Source: Ruegeria intermedia (GTDB taxonomy: Bacteria > Pseudomonadota > Alphaproteobacteria > Rhodobacterales > Rhodobacteraceae). From it: DNA of 64,000 nucleotides. Shown here in pieces: positions 49,489-58,087 of this stretch (positions within the stretch are counted from its first letter, which is position 1; every line of letters starts with the position of its first letter). The stretch is taken from positions 1 to 64,000 of the forward strand of contig NZ_FQVK01000010.1 of the NCBI RefSeq assembly GCF_900129345.1, in the 5' to 3' direction. The position numbers and the translations under genes are program-made. Below the pieces are notes generated by a model. It did not search any database and was not told the DNA's origin. It saw only the letters and a program-made list of their open reading frames with translations.

Positions 49489-50028
49489 ATGTCCAGAAGC
49501 AAAACGGTCAAGGATTACATTCGGACCATCGTCGATTTCCCCCACGAAGGGATCATGTTCCGCGACGTGACGACCCTGTTTGCCGATCCCCGCGGGTTTC
49601 GCATGGCCATCGACCAGATGCTGCACCCCTATGCCGGCGAGCGCATCGACAAGGTCGTGGGGCTCGAGGCGCGCGGTTTCATCCTGGGGGGCGCGATCGC
49701 GCACCAGCTGAGCGTGGGCTTCGTTCCGATCCGCAAGAAGGGCAAGCTGCCGGGCACCACGATCAGCGAGGAATACAAGCTGGAATACGGCGAGGCCATC
49801 GTCGAGATCCACGATAACGCGATCCAGCCCGGCGAAAAGGTTCTGGTGGTCGATGACCTGCTGGCCACCGGCGGCACTGCAGCGGCAGGCATCAAGCTGA
49901 TCGAACGTCTGGGCGGCGAGATCGTCAGCTGCGCCTTCATCATCGACCTGCCCGATCTGGGCGGCCGGAAGGTGCTGGAGGAGATGGGCATGGACGTCCA
50001 TGTCCTGTGTGAATTCGAAGGGCTGTGA
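49489..50028 (+). CDS. apt: Adenine phosphoribosyltransferase
   Basis: 179 residues, full length. The PRPP loop is [20 protein letters not shown] (about residues 122-141), and [17 protein letters not shown] and [12 protein letters not shown] hold the adenine- and PRPP-binding parts. It makes AMP from adenine and PRPP. Its likely adenine source is MtnP at 47826. Confidence 0.97.
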   Translation: MSRSKTVKDYIRTIVDFPHEGIMFRDVTTLFADPRGFRMAIDQMLHPYAGERIDKVVGLEARGFILGGAIAHQLSVGFVPIRKKGKLPGTTISEEYKLEYGEAIVEIHDNAIQPGEKVLVVDDLLATGGTAAAGIKLIERLGGEIVSCAFIIDLPDLGGRKVLEEMGMDVHVLCEFEGL

Positions 50029-50065
50029 GCCACCCGCAACGCGATGGCCGGCACCCGCGCCGCAC

Positions 50066-51484
50066 TCACGCATCTGACAGGACGGCACCCGGATTCATGA
50101 TCCCGCGCGGGTCCAAGGCAGACTTGATGGCGCGCATGGCCGTCAACTTGGCCGGATCACCGTAGCGTTCCAGATCATCGGTCTTCAGGCGGCCCACCCC
50201 ATGCTCGGCACTGACCGATCCTTCAAATTCATGTACCAGATCATGAACCGCGCGCTTGATCGCGGCGCGCTGGTCATCGAACTCGGTCCGGTCGTGGCCT
50301 TTGGGCGGGAAAACGTTGTAGTGCAGGTTACCGTCGCCCAGATGACCAAAGCAGTTCACCCGGAACGGCCCGAGGGCCGCAATCGCCTCGCCGCCTTGCC
50401 GGATGAAATCGGGGATGCGCGAAATCGGAACCGAGATATCGTGGCTGGACACCGAACCGATCAGCCGGTTCGCCTCGGGGATGCGTTCGCGCACCGACCA
50501 CAGCGCATCGTGCTGCGCGGCGCTTTGGGCGATGACGCCGTCCGACACCAGACCACGGGCCTCGGCAGCCACGAACAAGGCCTCCAGCGCAGCCTCGGGC
50601 TCGTGCCCGGCCGGCAATCCCAGTTCGATCAGGACCGACCATTCTGGCGGTGTGTCAAAGGGTTGCCGCACGTCCGGCAGGACCTCGGCCAGAAAATCCA
50701 GCCCCTGTCTGTGGATCAATTCGAACGCGCTGACGGTTTCGCCCAGATGATCGCGGGCCAGGGCCAGCAGGTCGATCGCCGCTTCGGGGCTGGCCACCTG
50801 AAAGATCGCCGTTCCCAGCCCGGCAGGGCGCGGGAACAGCTTGAGCGAGGCCGCGGTGATGACCCCCAGCGTGCCCTCGGACCCGATCAGCAGGTTGCGC
50901 AGGTCATAGCCCGTGTTGTCCTTGCGCAGCCGCCCCAGACCGTGCCAGATCTCCCCGCTGGGCAGAACCGCCTCGAGCCCCAGGCACAGATCCCGCGCAT
51001 TGCCATAGCGCAGGACGTTGACGCCCCCGGCATTGGTGGCGAGGTTCCCCCCGATCCGGCAGGACCCCTGCGCCGCCAGCGACAGCGGAAACAGCCGGTT
51101 GGCCGCTTCGGCCGCGGCCTGAATGTCGGCCAGCACCGCCCCGGCCTCGGCGATCAGGATGTTTTCGGTCGGATAGACGGCCCGGATCGCGCGCATCCGC
51201 TCGAGCGACAGGATCAGGGGCGCAGGGCCATCCACCATGACCTGCCCGCCTACAAGACCGGTGCCGCCGCCGTATGGCACCACCGGCACGCGGACCTCGG
51301 ACGCCAAACGCACCAAGGCTGCGACCTGTTCGGTCGTGCGGGGCAAGGCCAGCAGACCCGCCTGCCCGGCGAAGCGGCGGCGCGGCTCTTCCAGATAGCG
51401 CGGCTCGACCGGGCGCAGTATATCGTCACCCAGGCGGGCGCGGATGGTTTCGGCAAAGGTTTCGTCGGCAGGGTTCAAATGCAT
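50066..51484 (-). CDS. FAD-binding oxidase (glycolate/D-lactate dehydrogenase, GlcD-like)
   Basis: 472 residues. The FAD_binding_4 domain includes VVPYGGGTGLVGGQVMVDGP near residue 70, then IGGNLATNAGGVNVLRYGN and LLIGSEGTLGVITAASLKLF; the C-terminal FAD-oxidase domain ends in FGHLGDGNLHYN and SVSAEHGVGRLKTDDLERY with the metal and carboxylate residues. This group oxidises glycolate, D-lactate, 2-hydroxyglutarate or similar 2-hydroxyacids. GlcE or GlcF subunits are absent, favouring a single-subunit dehydrogenase. ATG 51484 is set by family length. Confidence 0.9.
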   Translation of the reverse strand: MHLNPADETFAETIRARLGDDILRPVEPRYLEEPRRRFAGQAGLLALPRTTEQVAALVRLASEVRVPVVPYGGGTGLVGGQVMVDGPAPLILSLERMRAIRAVYPTENILIAEAGAVLADIQAAAEAANRLFPLSLAAQGSCRIGGNLATNAGGVNVLRYGNARDLCLGLEAVLPSGEIWHGLGRLRKDNTGYDLRNLLIGSEGTLGVITAASLKLFPRPAGLGTAIFQVASPEAAIDLLALARDHLGETVSAFELIHRQGLDFLAEVLPDVRQPFDTPPEWSVLIELGLPAGHEPEAALEALFVAAEARGLVSDGVIAQSAAQHDALWSVRERIPEANRLIGSVSSHDISVPISRIPDFIRQGGEAIAALGPFRVNCFGHLGDGNLHYNVFPPKGHDRTEFDDQRAAIKRAVHDLVHEFEGSVSAEHGVGRLKTDDLERYGDPAKLTAMRAIKSALDPRGIMNPGAVLSDA

Positions 51485-51522
51485 GCCCTCTGCATGCCCA
51501 AGCCCGCGGCGCACGGCAAGGC

Positions 51523-52341
51523 TTATTCCAATTCCATCAGGTATCGCGGCTCGAGCACCAACACCGTCGGGCGGTCCGGAAGGGTCCGCAGCGATACTTC
51601 GATTTCCGAAACCCCGTCCCGACGCACCGGGAAATCGGATCGGATATCGGCCAGGAACCGGTCCAGCGAATAGCCCGAGAACCAGTGCATCGGAATGATG
51701 ACCGAGCTTTTCAGCCGCCGCAGGACCGAGATCATCTCGGGCAAGGGCATGGTCGTGCCCCCGTCCACCGCCGCCATGACCACGTCCAGCCGCCCGAGGG
51801 CCGCGAATTGTTCGTCGGACGGCACATGGTGCAGATGCCCCAAATGGCCGATGCACAGGCCTTCGACCTCGAACACGAAGATCGAGTTTCCGCGCTCTTC
51901 CACCCCGCCATACGCGGACCGGATGTCGGTCGATACGTTGCGCACCAGCAATTCACCCAGGTCGAGGTAATGTTCGATGCCCTGCCCGAACTCACCCCAA
52001 CCCGGCAGCACATGTGGGATGGCCGGATCGGGATAGGCGGTCCAATGGGTGTCATGGGCGTGGTTCATCGTCACGATGTCGGGGATCAGGTCCGCTCCGC
52101 CGATGAATCCGGTGAAATCGGTCACGGCATTCAGCCCGCCCGGTGTCTGGATCAGAAAGGACGCATGCGCGACATAGCTAATCCGTACCGAGAATTCGGG
52201 CACCGGGTCCTGCCACGCCGCCTTGTGCAGATACTGGATTCCAGGGGTGTTCTGGGCGATGGCGATGCAATGGCTCGGCCGACGCTCCTGCGCCGCCGCC
52301 GTCCCTGCCAGCAAGATCAGACCCGCTAAAATACTCCGCAT
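51523..52341 (-). CDS. Exported metallo-beta-lactamase-fold hydrolase
   Basis: 272 residues with a signal peptide MRSILAGLILLAGTAAAQER. The fold starts ISYVAHASFLIQTPGG, an UlaG-like beginning, and NHAHDTHW stands where HxHxDH is expected, followed by HLGHLHH, a D in VMAAVDGG, and PMHWFSG. It probably binds one or two metals and cleaves an ester or phosphodiester outside the cytoplasm; the first metal motif has Asn in place of the first His. Substrate unknown. Confidence 0.82.
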   Translation of the reverse strand: MRSILAGLILLAGTAAAQERRPSHCIAIAQNTPGIQYLHKAAWQDPVPEFSVRISYVAHASFLIQTPGGLNAVTDFTGFIGGADLIPDIVTMNHAHDTHWTAYPDPAIPHVLPGWGEFGQGIEHYLDLGELLVRNVSTDIRSAYGGVEERGNSIFVFEVEGLCIGHLGHLHHVPSDEQFAALGRLDVVMAAVDGGTTMPLPEMISVLRRLKSSVIIPMHWFSGYSLDRFLADIRSDFPVRRDGVSEIEVSLRTLPDRPTVLVLEPRYLMELE

Positions 52342-52433
52342 GATCGGAAGTCTAGCGCATCCGGCACCCGAGTCACGTCACGGGGCCCAGATTTCGGAAA
52401 CAGTCCCGCCCACATCAGGGCCGAACGGGCGCC

Positions 52434-53018
52434 CTAGCCCGCGTCCGTCCGCCCGCGCCGGTCCGAGCGCAGCGACGCATAGAGCACATGCGTCCGCCAC
52501 CGTCCGTTGATCTGCAGATAGGACTGCGCGACGCCCTCGTATTTGAAGCCCGAGCTTTCCAATAGCCCGCGAGAGGCGGCGTTTTCCGGCAGGCAGGCGG
52601 CCTCGATCCGGCTCAGGTCCAGGCGGGTAAAGGCGTAGTGCACCACGGCGCCGATGGCCTCGCGCATGTAACCCTGCCGGGCAAAGGCCTGCCCGGTCCA
52701 ATAGCCCAGCGTTCCGGCCTGCGCCGGCCCCCGGCGGATATTGTCCAGCGTGATGGCGCCCACCAGAACGTCGTCGGCGCGGCGGAACAGGAACAGCGGA
52801 ACCGCCGTGCCATTGGCCACCGAGCGTTGCGCCCAGTAGACACGGTTGGTGAAGGATTTGCGGGTCAGATGATCCTTGGCCCAGATCGGCTCCCACGGGG
52901 TCAGATACTCGCGCGAGGCCAGCCGCAGCGCGGCCCAGTCGTTGAAGTCGGAATGCACGGGCGGGCGCAAGCTCAACCGCTCGGTCTCGAGTTTCAGCCT
53001 GCGTCTGCCCAACAGCAT
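52434..53018 (-). CDS. rimJ: RimJ/RimL-type GNAT acetyltransferase
   Basis: 194 residues. LETERLSLRPPVHSDFNDWA is the usual start region, LGYWTGQAFARQGYMREAIG the acetyl-CoA loop, and ENAASRGLLESSGF the C-terminal motif. RimJ acetylates the N-terminus of ribosomal protein S5 in E. coli; relatives act on other proteins, so the substrate is presumed. The ATG at 53018 shares one base with the stop of the M16 peptidase (TGATG); a GTG at 53021 would give a four-base overlap. Last gene of the surf1-thrC-M16-rimJ chain. Confidence 0.88.
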   Translation of the reverse strand: MLLGRRRLKLETERLSLRPPVHSDFNDWAALRLASREYLTPWEPIWAKDHLTRKSFTNRVYWAQRSVANGTAVPLFLFRRADDVLVGAITLDNIRRGPAQAGTLGYWTGQAFARQGYMREAIGAVVHYAFTRLDLSRIEAACLPENAASRGLLESSGFKYEGVAQSYLQINGRWRTHVLYASLRSDRRGRTDAG

Positions 53019-54280
53019 CACGCCGCGCGCCTCTCCTGCAACTGCTCAAGCGTCGGCGCACCGCCCACCGGCCCGTAAAGCGCCAGAGCCGCCGGGGCCT
53101 GAACCGCCATCTTTTCGGCGAAGGCGCGGACGTCGGCGGTGCTGACCGCGTCGATCTTGGCCACGGTTTCCTCGAGCGGCGGAACACGGCCCCAGATCTG
53201 CACCAGCCGGGCCAGACGCTCGGCCCGGTTCGAGGGGCTTTCCAGCCCCATCAGCATCCCGGCCTTCATCTGCGCGCGGGCGCGGGCAACCTCTTCGGGG
53301 CTCATGTCCTCGGCGGCGCGCTTCATCTCGTCGATGGTGATGGTGGCCAGTTCGCCCACCTGATCGGCCGAGGTGCCGGCATAGATCGTGGTCGTTCCCG
53401 TATCGGCATAGGCACTCGTCTGGGCAAAGATCGTATAGCACAGCCCGCGGGTCTCACGCACTTCCTGAAACAGGCGCGAGGACATGCCGCCGCCCAGCGC
53501 GGTCGAATAGATCTGCGCGGCATAGATCTCGTCATCGCGATAGCCCGGGCTTTCCAGCGCCAGCGCGAAATGCGCCTGCTCCAGCGCCTTGTCCCGCCGC
53601 ACCTCGCCGCCGGTGAACCGCGCAGGTTCCGCCGGCAGCCCCTTGCGGGGTTGCAGATGGCCGAACATCTCTTCGGCCAGTTTCATCAGCTGGTCATGAT
53701 CGACCGCGCCCGCCGCCGACAGGATCATCTGATCGGGCGCATAATGCTCGGCCACGAAGGCCGACAGGTCGTCGCGCGAAAAGGCGCTGACCCGTTCGGT
53801 CGGCCCCAGAATGGTGCGACCCAGCGGCTGATCGCGATAGCTTTCCTCTTGCAGCCAGTCAAAGATCACGTCGTCGGGCGTGTCATGCGCCTGGCCGATT
53901 TCCTGCAGGATCACGCCGCGCTCGACCTCGATCTCGCGCGGGTCGAAGACGGGGTTCAGGACGATGTCGCCGATCACGTCCATCGCCAGCGCCACGTCAT
54001 CCTTCAGGACGCGTGCGTAATAGGCCGTCACCTCGCGCGAGGTATAGGCGTTGATGTAACCACCCACATCCTCGATCGCCTCGGCGATCTGCAGGGCCGA
54101 GCGCCGCTCGGTGCCCTTGAAGGCCATATGCTCGAGGAAATGCGCGATGCCGTTCTGTTCGATCCGCTCGTGCCGCCCGCCGGCGGTCACCCAGATGCCG
54201 ATGGCGGCCGATTGCAGCCCCGGCATCTGCTCGCTGACGATCCAAAAGCCGTTTGTTAGTTGGTCCAGTCTGACAGTCAC
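53018..54280 (-). CDS. M16-family zinc peptidase (mitochondrial processing peptidase-like)
   Basis: 420 residues. The inverted zinc motif HFLEH lies in GIAHFLEHMAFKGTERRSAL (about residues 45-60), with a distal Glu in VERGVILQEIGQAHD. The C-terminal half, SRLFQEVRETRGLCYTIFAQ, is the M16 substrate-binding domain. It resembles the beta subunit of mitochondrial processing peptidase, and alphaproteobacterial homologues are regarded as its ancestors. The GTG start overlaps the thrC stop (GTGA, four bases). Target peptides unknown. Confidence 0.93.
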   Translation of the reverse strand: MTVRLDQLTNGFWIVSEQMPGLQSAAIGIWVTAGGRHERIEQNGIAHFLEHMAFKGTERRSALQIAEAIEDVGGYINAYTSREVTAYYARVLKDDVALAMDVIGDIVLNPVFDPREIEVERGVILQEIGQAHDTPDDVIFDWLQEESYRDQPLGRTILGPTERVSAFSRDDLSAFVAEHYAPDQMILSAAGAVDHDQLMKLAEEMFGHLQPRKGLPAEPARFTGGEVRRDKALEQAHFALALESPGYRDDEIYAAQIYSTALGGGMSSRLFQEVRETRGLCYTIFAQTSAYADTGTTTIYAGTSADQVGELATITIDEMKRAAEDMSPEEVARARAQMKAGMLMGLESPSNRAERLARLVQIWGRVPPLEETVAKIDAVSTADVRAFAEKMAVQAPAALALYGPVGGAPTLEQLQERRAA

Positions 54281-55665
54281 TCAGCAATATGCCTTTTGAT
54301 ATGATCCTCGATGGCGCCCAGATCGTTGGCGATGCGGGTCACCCGTTCCGGACGTTCATACAGATCGGACATGCGCGAGGGAAGAGGCGGATGCACACCG
54401 CTGGCCTGCTCGACCGCGGCGGGGAATTTCGCCGGGTGCGCGGTGGCCAGCGTCACCATCGGCACATCGGCGGCGCGGGTGTCTTCGGCCACCTTGATGC
54501 CCACGGCAGTGTGCGGGCAGACCAGCTCGGCGCTGTGTTCCAGCGTGGATTTGATCGTGGCGAGCGTTTCCTCTTCGGACACACGACCCGAGGCGAAGCT
54601 TTCGCGCAGGGCCTCCATCGCGCCCTGGCTGACGTGAAAGCCGCCCTGTTTCAGCTCGTCCATCAACTGCGCCACGGCCCGCCCGTCCTCGCCATAGGCA
54701 TAGTACAGCGCGCGCTCAAAGTTCGAGCTGACCTGAATGTCCATCGACGGGCTGATCGAGGGGATGGTGTCGCCCTTGAAATAGCCCTGCCCCGACAGGC
54801 AGCGATGCAGGATGTCGTTCTGGTTGGTCGCTACCACCAGACGGTCGATGGGCAGACCCATCCGCTTGGCGATGTAGCCGGCGAAGATGTCGCCGAAATT
54901 GCCGGTGGGCACCGTGAAGCTGACCTTGCGGTGTGGCGCGCCAAGGCTGGTCGCGGCCGAAAAATAATAGACCACCTGGGCCAGCACGCGGGCAAAGTTG
55001 ATCGAGTTCACCCCCGCCAGCTTGACCCCGTCGCGGAAGTCGAAATCGTTGAACATATCCTTCACGGCGGCCTGACAGTCGTCGAAATCGCCATCCACGG
55101 CCAGCGCGTGCACGTTGCTGTCGGCGGGGGTGGTCATCTGGCGACGCTGCACCTCGGACACGCGGCCATGCGGGAACAGGATGAACACATCGACCGCATC
55201 CAGCCCCCGGAACGCTTCGATCGCGGCCGATCCGGTATCGCCGCTGGTGGCGCCGACGATGGTCACACGCTCGCCCCGCCGCTTCAACGCGACCTGGAAC
55301 AGCTGGCCGATCAGCTGCATGGCGAAATCCTTGAAGGCCAGCGTGGGCCCGTGGAACAGTTCCAGCAGAAAGTGGTTCTCGTTCAGCTGCTTCAACGGTG
55401 CGCGGGCATCATGGCCGAACCCGGCATAGGCGCGAGCAATGATCGCTTTGAATTCGTCCCCGGCGAATGAACCGCTGACATAGGGCCACATGACGCGGAA
55501 TGCGATTTCCTCATATGGCAGCCCGGCCAGCGCGGCGATCTCGTCCTGGCTCAGAACCGGGATTTCGGCAGGCAGGTACAGGCCGCCGTCGCGGGCCAGA
55601 CCGGTCAACATCGCCTCTTCAAAGCTCAGTTCGGGCGCCCGCCCGCGGGTCGAGATGTATTTCAT
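54277..55665 (-). CDS. thrC: Threonine synthase
   Basis: 462 residues. MKYISTRGRAPELSFEEAML is the class II threonine synthase start, and the PLP lysine is in HGPTLAFKDFAMQLIGQLFQ. GATSGDTGSAAIEAFRG binds the cofactor phosphate. It makes threonine from O-phosphohomoserine. It starts within the last bases of surf1 (ATGA overlap) and its stop overlaps the M16 gene start. Confidence 0.96.
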   Translation of the reverse strand: MKYISTRGRAPELSFEEAMLTGLARDGGLYLPAEIPVLSQDEIAALAGLPYEEIAFRVMWPYVSGSFAGDEFKAIIARAYAGFGHDARAPLKQLNENHFLLELFHGPTLAFKDFAMQLIGQLFQVALKRRGERVTIVGATSGDTGSAAIEAFRGLDAVDVFILFPHGRVSEVQRRQMTTPADSNVHALAVDGDFDDCQAAVKDMFNDFDFRDGVKLAGVNSINFARVLAQVVYYFSAATSLGAPHRKVSFTVPTGNFGDIFAGYIAKRMGLPIDRLVVATNQNDILHRCLSGQGYFKGDTIPSISPSMDIQVSSNFERALYYAYGEDGRAVAQLMDELKQGGFHVSQGAMEALRESFASGRVSEEETLATIKSTLEHSAELVCPHTAVGIKVAEDTRAADVPMVTLATAHPAKFPAAVEQASGVHPPLPSRMSDLYERPERVTRIANDLGAIEDHIKRHIAE

Positions 55666-56339
55666 TGCGCGTCACTTTCTGATGGGGCGCGGCCGCGCCA
55701 CAGGAAATATCCGGTCATTGCGGCCCAGACCAGTGCCAGGCCGAACCATGTCACCGCGTATTGCAGATGGTCGTTGGGAATACCCGCCGTATCCACCGGC
55801 AGCGGCGTGATGGCGGGATCGGTCCGGCTGCGGGCAACCAGAAGGATCGGCTCGGCCCCAAGCGCATCGGCCAGCACGGGCACGTCGCGGGCAAACCAGA
55901 TGTTGCCCACCCGGTCCGGATCGGGAGTATAGCCGTCGATCTCATCCGGCCAATGCAGATTGCCGACAACCTGCATGGGGCCGATCTGGCGTTCAGCCTG
56001 CTTGGCCGTCGTGGGCACAAAGCCCCGGTCCACCAGGATCGTGCGGTCACCGGTCCGGAACGGAGCGATGATCCGATAGCCCGGCCCGACCTGCTTGACC
56101 GAGACCAATACATGGATTTCGCCGGGCAGCATCTCGCCCGATACCTCTACGGGCAGATAGCGGTCGGCTTCGGGATCGACCGCTTCGGGCAGCGGCACCG
56201 GATCGGCGGCGATCCGGGCTTCGATATCGGCCAGAATGCCCTCTTTCCACGCCAGACGCTGAACCTGCCAAGTGCCCAGCGAAACCAGCACCGCCAGCCC
56301 GGCGAGCCCGAAAATCAGCAGAAACAGGATGCGGCGCAT
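55662..56339 (-). CDS. SURF1-family cytochrome oxidase assembly protein
   Basis: 225 residues. One membrane segment at the N-terminus (MRRILFLLIFGLAGLAVLVS) and one near the C-terminus (HLQYAVTWFGLALVWAAMTG), with a periplasmic domain between, is the SURF1 layout. GTWQVQRLAWKEG and VDRGFVPT are family motifs. SURF1 (Shy1) helps insert heme a into subunit I of cytochrome c oxidase; the ctaCBGE cluster lies just upstream. Start ATG 56339, because the upstream frame lacks the membrane segment. Confidence 0.95.
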   Translation of the reverse strand: MRRILFLLIFGLAGLAVLVSLGTWQVQRLAWKEGILADIEARIAADPVPLPEAVDPEADRYLPVEVSGEMLPGEIHVLVSVKQVGPGYRIIAPFRTGDRTILVDRGFVPTTAKQAERQIGPMQVVGNLHWPDEIDGYTPDPDRVGNIWFARDVPVLADALGAEPILLVARSRTDPAITPLPVDTAGIPNDHLQYAVTWFGLALVWAAMTGYFLWRGRAPSESDAQ

Positions 56340-56462
56340 ATCTGGCCCTTGTTGCGTGTCATGGCGGCTCGGAGTCAAGCCGGCGTCTTGTTACGGTCTG
56401 AGTGCAAGGAAATGCAACCTTGCAATTGTACGGGGCGCAATCCCTTGCGCCCCTGATCGAGA

Positions 56463-56488
56463 AAAAGCCGCCCCGAAGGGCGGCTTTT
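56463..56488 (-). terminator. Bidirectional-looking intrinsic terminator after ctaE
   Basis: An 11-base perfect stem AAAAGCCGCCC / GGGCGGCTTTT with a four-base loop that reads UUCG on the minus strand, followed by T residues, lies 25 bases after the ctaE stop. UUCG loops are especially stable. It separates the oxidase genes from surf1-thrC. Confidence 0.9.
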
Positions 56489-56512
56489 GCAATTCGACAG
56501 CCTTGCGCGAAG

Positions 56513-57328
56513 TTACATCAGGGGGGCCTGACCCCAGATGTAGACGGCGAAGAACAGGAACAGCCAGACGACGTCGACGAAGTGCCAGTACCAGGCCGCC
56601 GCCTCGAAGCCGATGTGTTTCTCCGGCGTGAAGTCGCCCCGCATCGCACGGATCAGGCAGACCGTCAGGAAGATGGTGCCAATGATCACGTGCGCGCCGT
56701 GGAAGCCGGTTGCCATGAAGAAGTTCGAATAGAACTGATCACCGCCGAACTCCCAGCCTTCATGGGCCAGCAGTTCGTAATATTCATAGGCCTGCAGCCC
56801 AGTGAAAACGATCCCAAGAAAGATCCCGATGGCCAGACCCTGGACCAGTGCCTTGCGGTCATTTTCATGCACCAAGGCGTGGTGAGCCCAGGTCACGGCG
56901 CAACCCGACAGCAGCAGGATCAGCGTGTTGATCAGCGGCAGGTGGAACGGGTCCACCGCGTGGATATCCGGCTGGATGTACTCGGTGCCGGCATATTCGT
57001 ACATCGGGTACATCCGGTGTTTGAAGAATGACCAGAACCAGGCAAAGAAGAACATCACCTCGGACATGATGAACAGGATGAAGCCATAGCGCAGACCGAT
57101 GCGCACGACCGGCGTGTGGTCACCGGCGCGGCTTTCGGCCACCACGTCGGACCACCAGCCGAACATCGTGTACAGAACCGCCACAAGACCGGCCCAGAAC
57201 ACGAAGGACGTCTCTCCGTGCATCCACAAGACGGCTCCGAACAGCATGACGAAGCCACCGATCGAGCCGATCAGCGGCCAGATCGAAGGGGCCAGAATGT
57301 GGTAATCGTGGTTTTTTGCGTGTGCCAT
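56513..57328 (-). CDS. ctaE: Cytochrome c oxidase subunit III
   Basis: 271 residues with seven membrane segments. [39 protein letters not shown] and [20 protein letters not shown] are the canonical subunit III segments, and [20 protein letters not shown] ends the protein. Part of aa3-type oxidase in the inner membrane. Last gene of the ctaC-B-orf-G-E run, 22 bases after ctaG. The subunit I gene (ctaD) is not in the window. Confidence 0.97.
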   Translation of the reverse strand: MAHAKNHDYHILAPSIWPLIGSIGGFVMLFGAVLWMHGETSFVFWAGLVAVLYTMFGWWSDVVAESRAGDHTPVVRIGLRYGFILFIMSEVMFFFAWFWSFFKHRMYPMYEYAGTEYIQPDIHAVDPFHLPLINTLILLLSGCAVTWAHHALVHENDRKALVQGLAIGIFLGIVFTGLQAYEYYELLAHEGWEFGGDQFYSNFFMATGFHGAHVIIGTIFLTVCLIRAMRGDFTPEKHIGFEAAAWYWHFVDVVWLFLFFAVYIWGQAPLM

Positions 57329-57350
57329 CAGCGTCCCTCACCTACAGGCG

Positions 57351-57926
57351 TTAGTTCGTGTTTGTTTTTGCCTGCGCATCCAGGGCGGCATAGCCCTCGG
57401 GCAGGTCGATTTCGTAGAATGTATACGACAGCGTGATCGTATGAACATACTGTGCTTCGGGGTCTTCCACTATTTCGGGGTCGACGAAGAAAGTTACGGG
57501 CATCTCGATCCGTTCACCGGGCTCCAGAACCTGCTCTTCAAAGCAGAAACAGGCGATCTTCTGGAAATAGCCACCGGCGGAATAGGGCGTCACGTTGTAG
57601 GACGCCTGCCCCGCGACCGGCTTGTCGGTCGGGTTGTACGCCTCATAGAAGGCCAGTCCGGTCTCACCGATGCGCACCTTCATCTCGCGCTCGACGGGTT
57701 TGAACTCCCACGGCATGTCTTTGGCCTTGGAGGCGTCGAAGCGAATGGTCACCACCCGGTCGAGGATCTCATCAGGCGTGGCCTCGGCGACTCCGGTGGT
57801 GCCCCCGAACCCTGTGACCCGGCAGAACCAGTCGTAGAACGGCACGGCCGCCCAGGCCAGGCTGCCCATCAGAATGACCAGACCAACGGTTTGTACAACG
57901 GTCTTCTGCGGTCCGCTCAAAGCCAT
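57351..57926 (-). CDS. ctaG: Cytochrome oxidase CuB insertion factor (Cox11/CtaG)
   Basis: 191 residues. One N-terminal membrane anchor (VVQTVGLVILMGSLAWAAVP), then the periplasmic beta domain with the copper motif CFCFEEQVLEPGE and MPVTFFVDPEIVEDPEAQYV. It delivers copper to the CuB site of subunit I. Its ATG shares one base with the stop of the preceding 53-codon gene (TGATG), so the two are translated together. Confidence 0.96.
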   Translation of the reverse strand: MALSGPQKTVVQTVGLVILMGSLAWAAVPFYDWFCRVTGFGGTTGVAEATPDEILDRVVTIRFDASKAKDMPWEFKPVEREMKVRIGETGLAFYEAYNPTDKPVAGQASYNVTPYSAGGYFQKIACFCFEEQVLEPGERIEMPVTFFVDPEIVEDPEAQYVHTITLSYTFYEIDLPEGYAALDAQAKTNTN

Positions 57927-58087
57927 CAGTTCTGAACCTCCTCGGTGGACATGCCGAAATCGCTGCCCGAGACCTTGACGATGGTCAGGCCGAAGATGAT
58001 CACGATGAACGCCGCCAGCGTCAGACCGACACCCAGATTACGGCCGAACCGGCGCTGGTGCAGTTCATGGCTTTTACGCAGGCTCAT
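57926..58087 (-). CDS. 53-residue single-pass membrane protein between ctaB and ctaG
   Basis: MSLRKSHELHQRRFGRNLGV, then a membrane segment of about 20 residues (GLTLAAFIVIIFGLTIVKV) and a short polar tail SGSDFGMSTEEVQN. The basic N-terminus suggests the tail is outside. Its ATG overlaps the ctaB stop by four bases (ATGA) and its stop shares one base with the ctaG start. This double overlap makes it a real gene of the oxidase operon. Similar small proteins occur at this place in related genomes as far as I recall; the role is unknown, probably assembly or stability of the oxidase. Confidence 0.85.
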   Translation of the reverse strand: MSLRKSHELHQRRFGRNLGVGLTLAAFIVIIFGLTIVKVSGSDFGMSTEEVQN

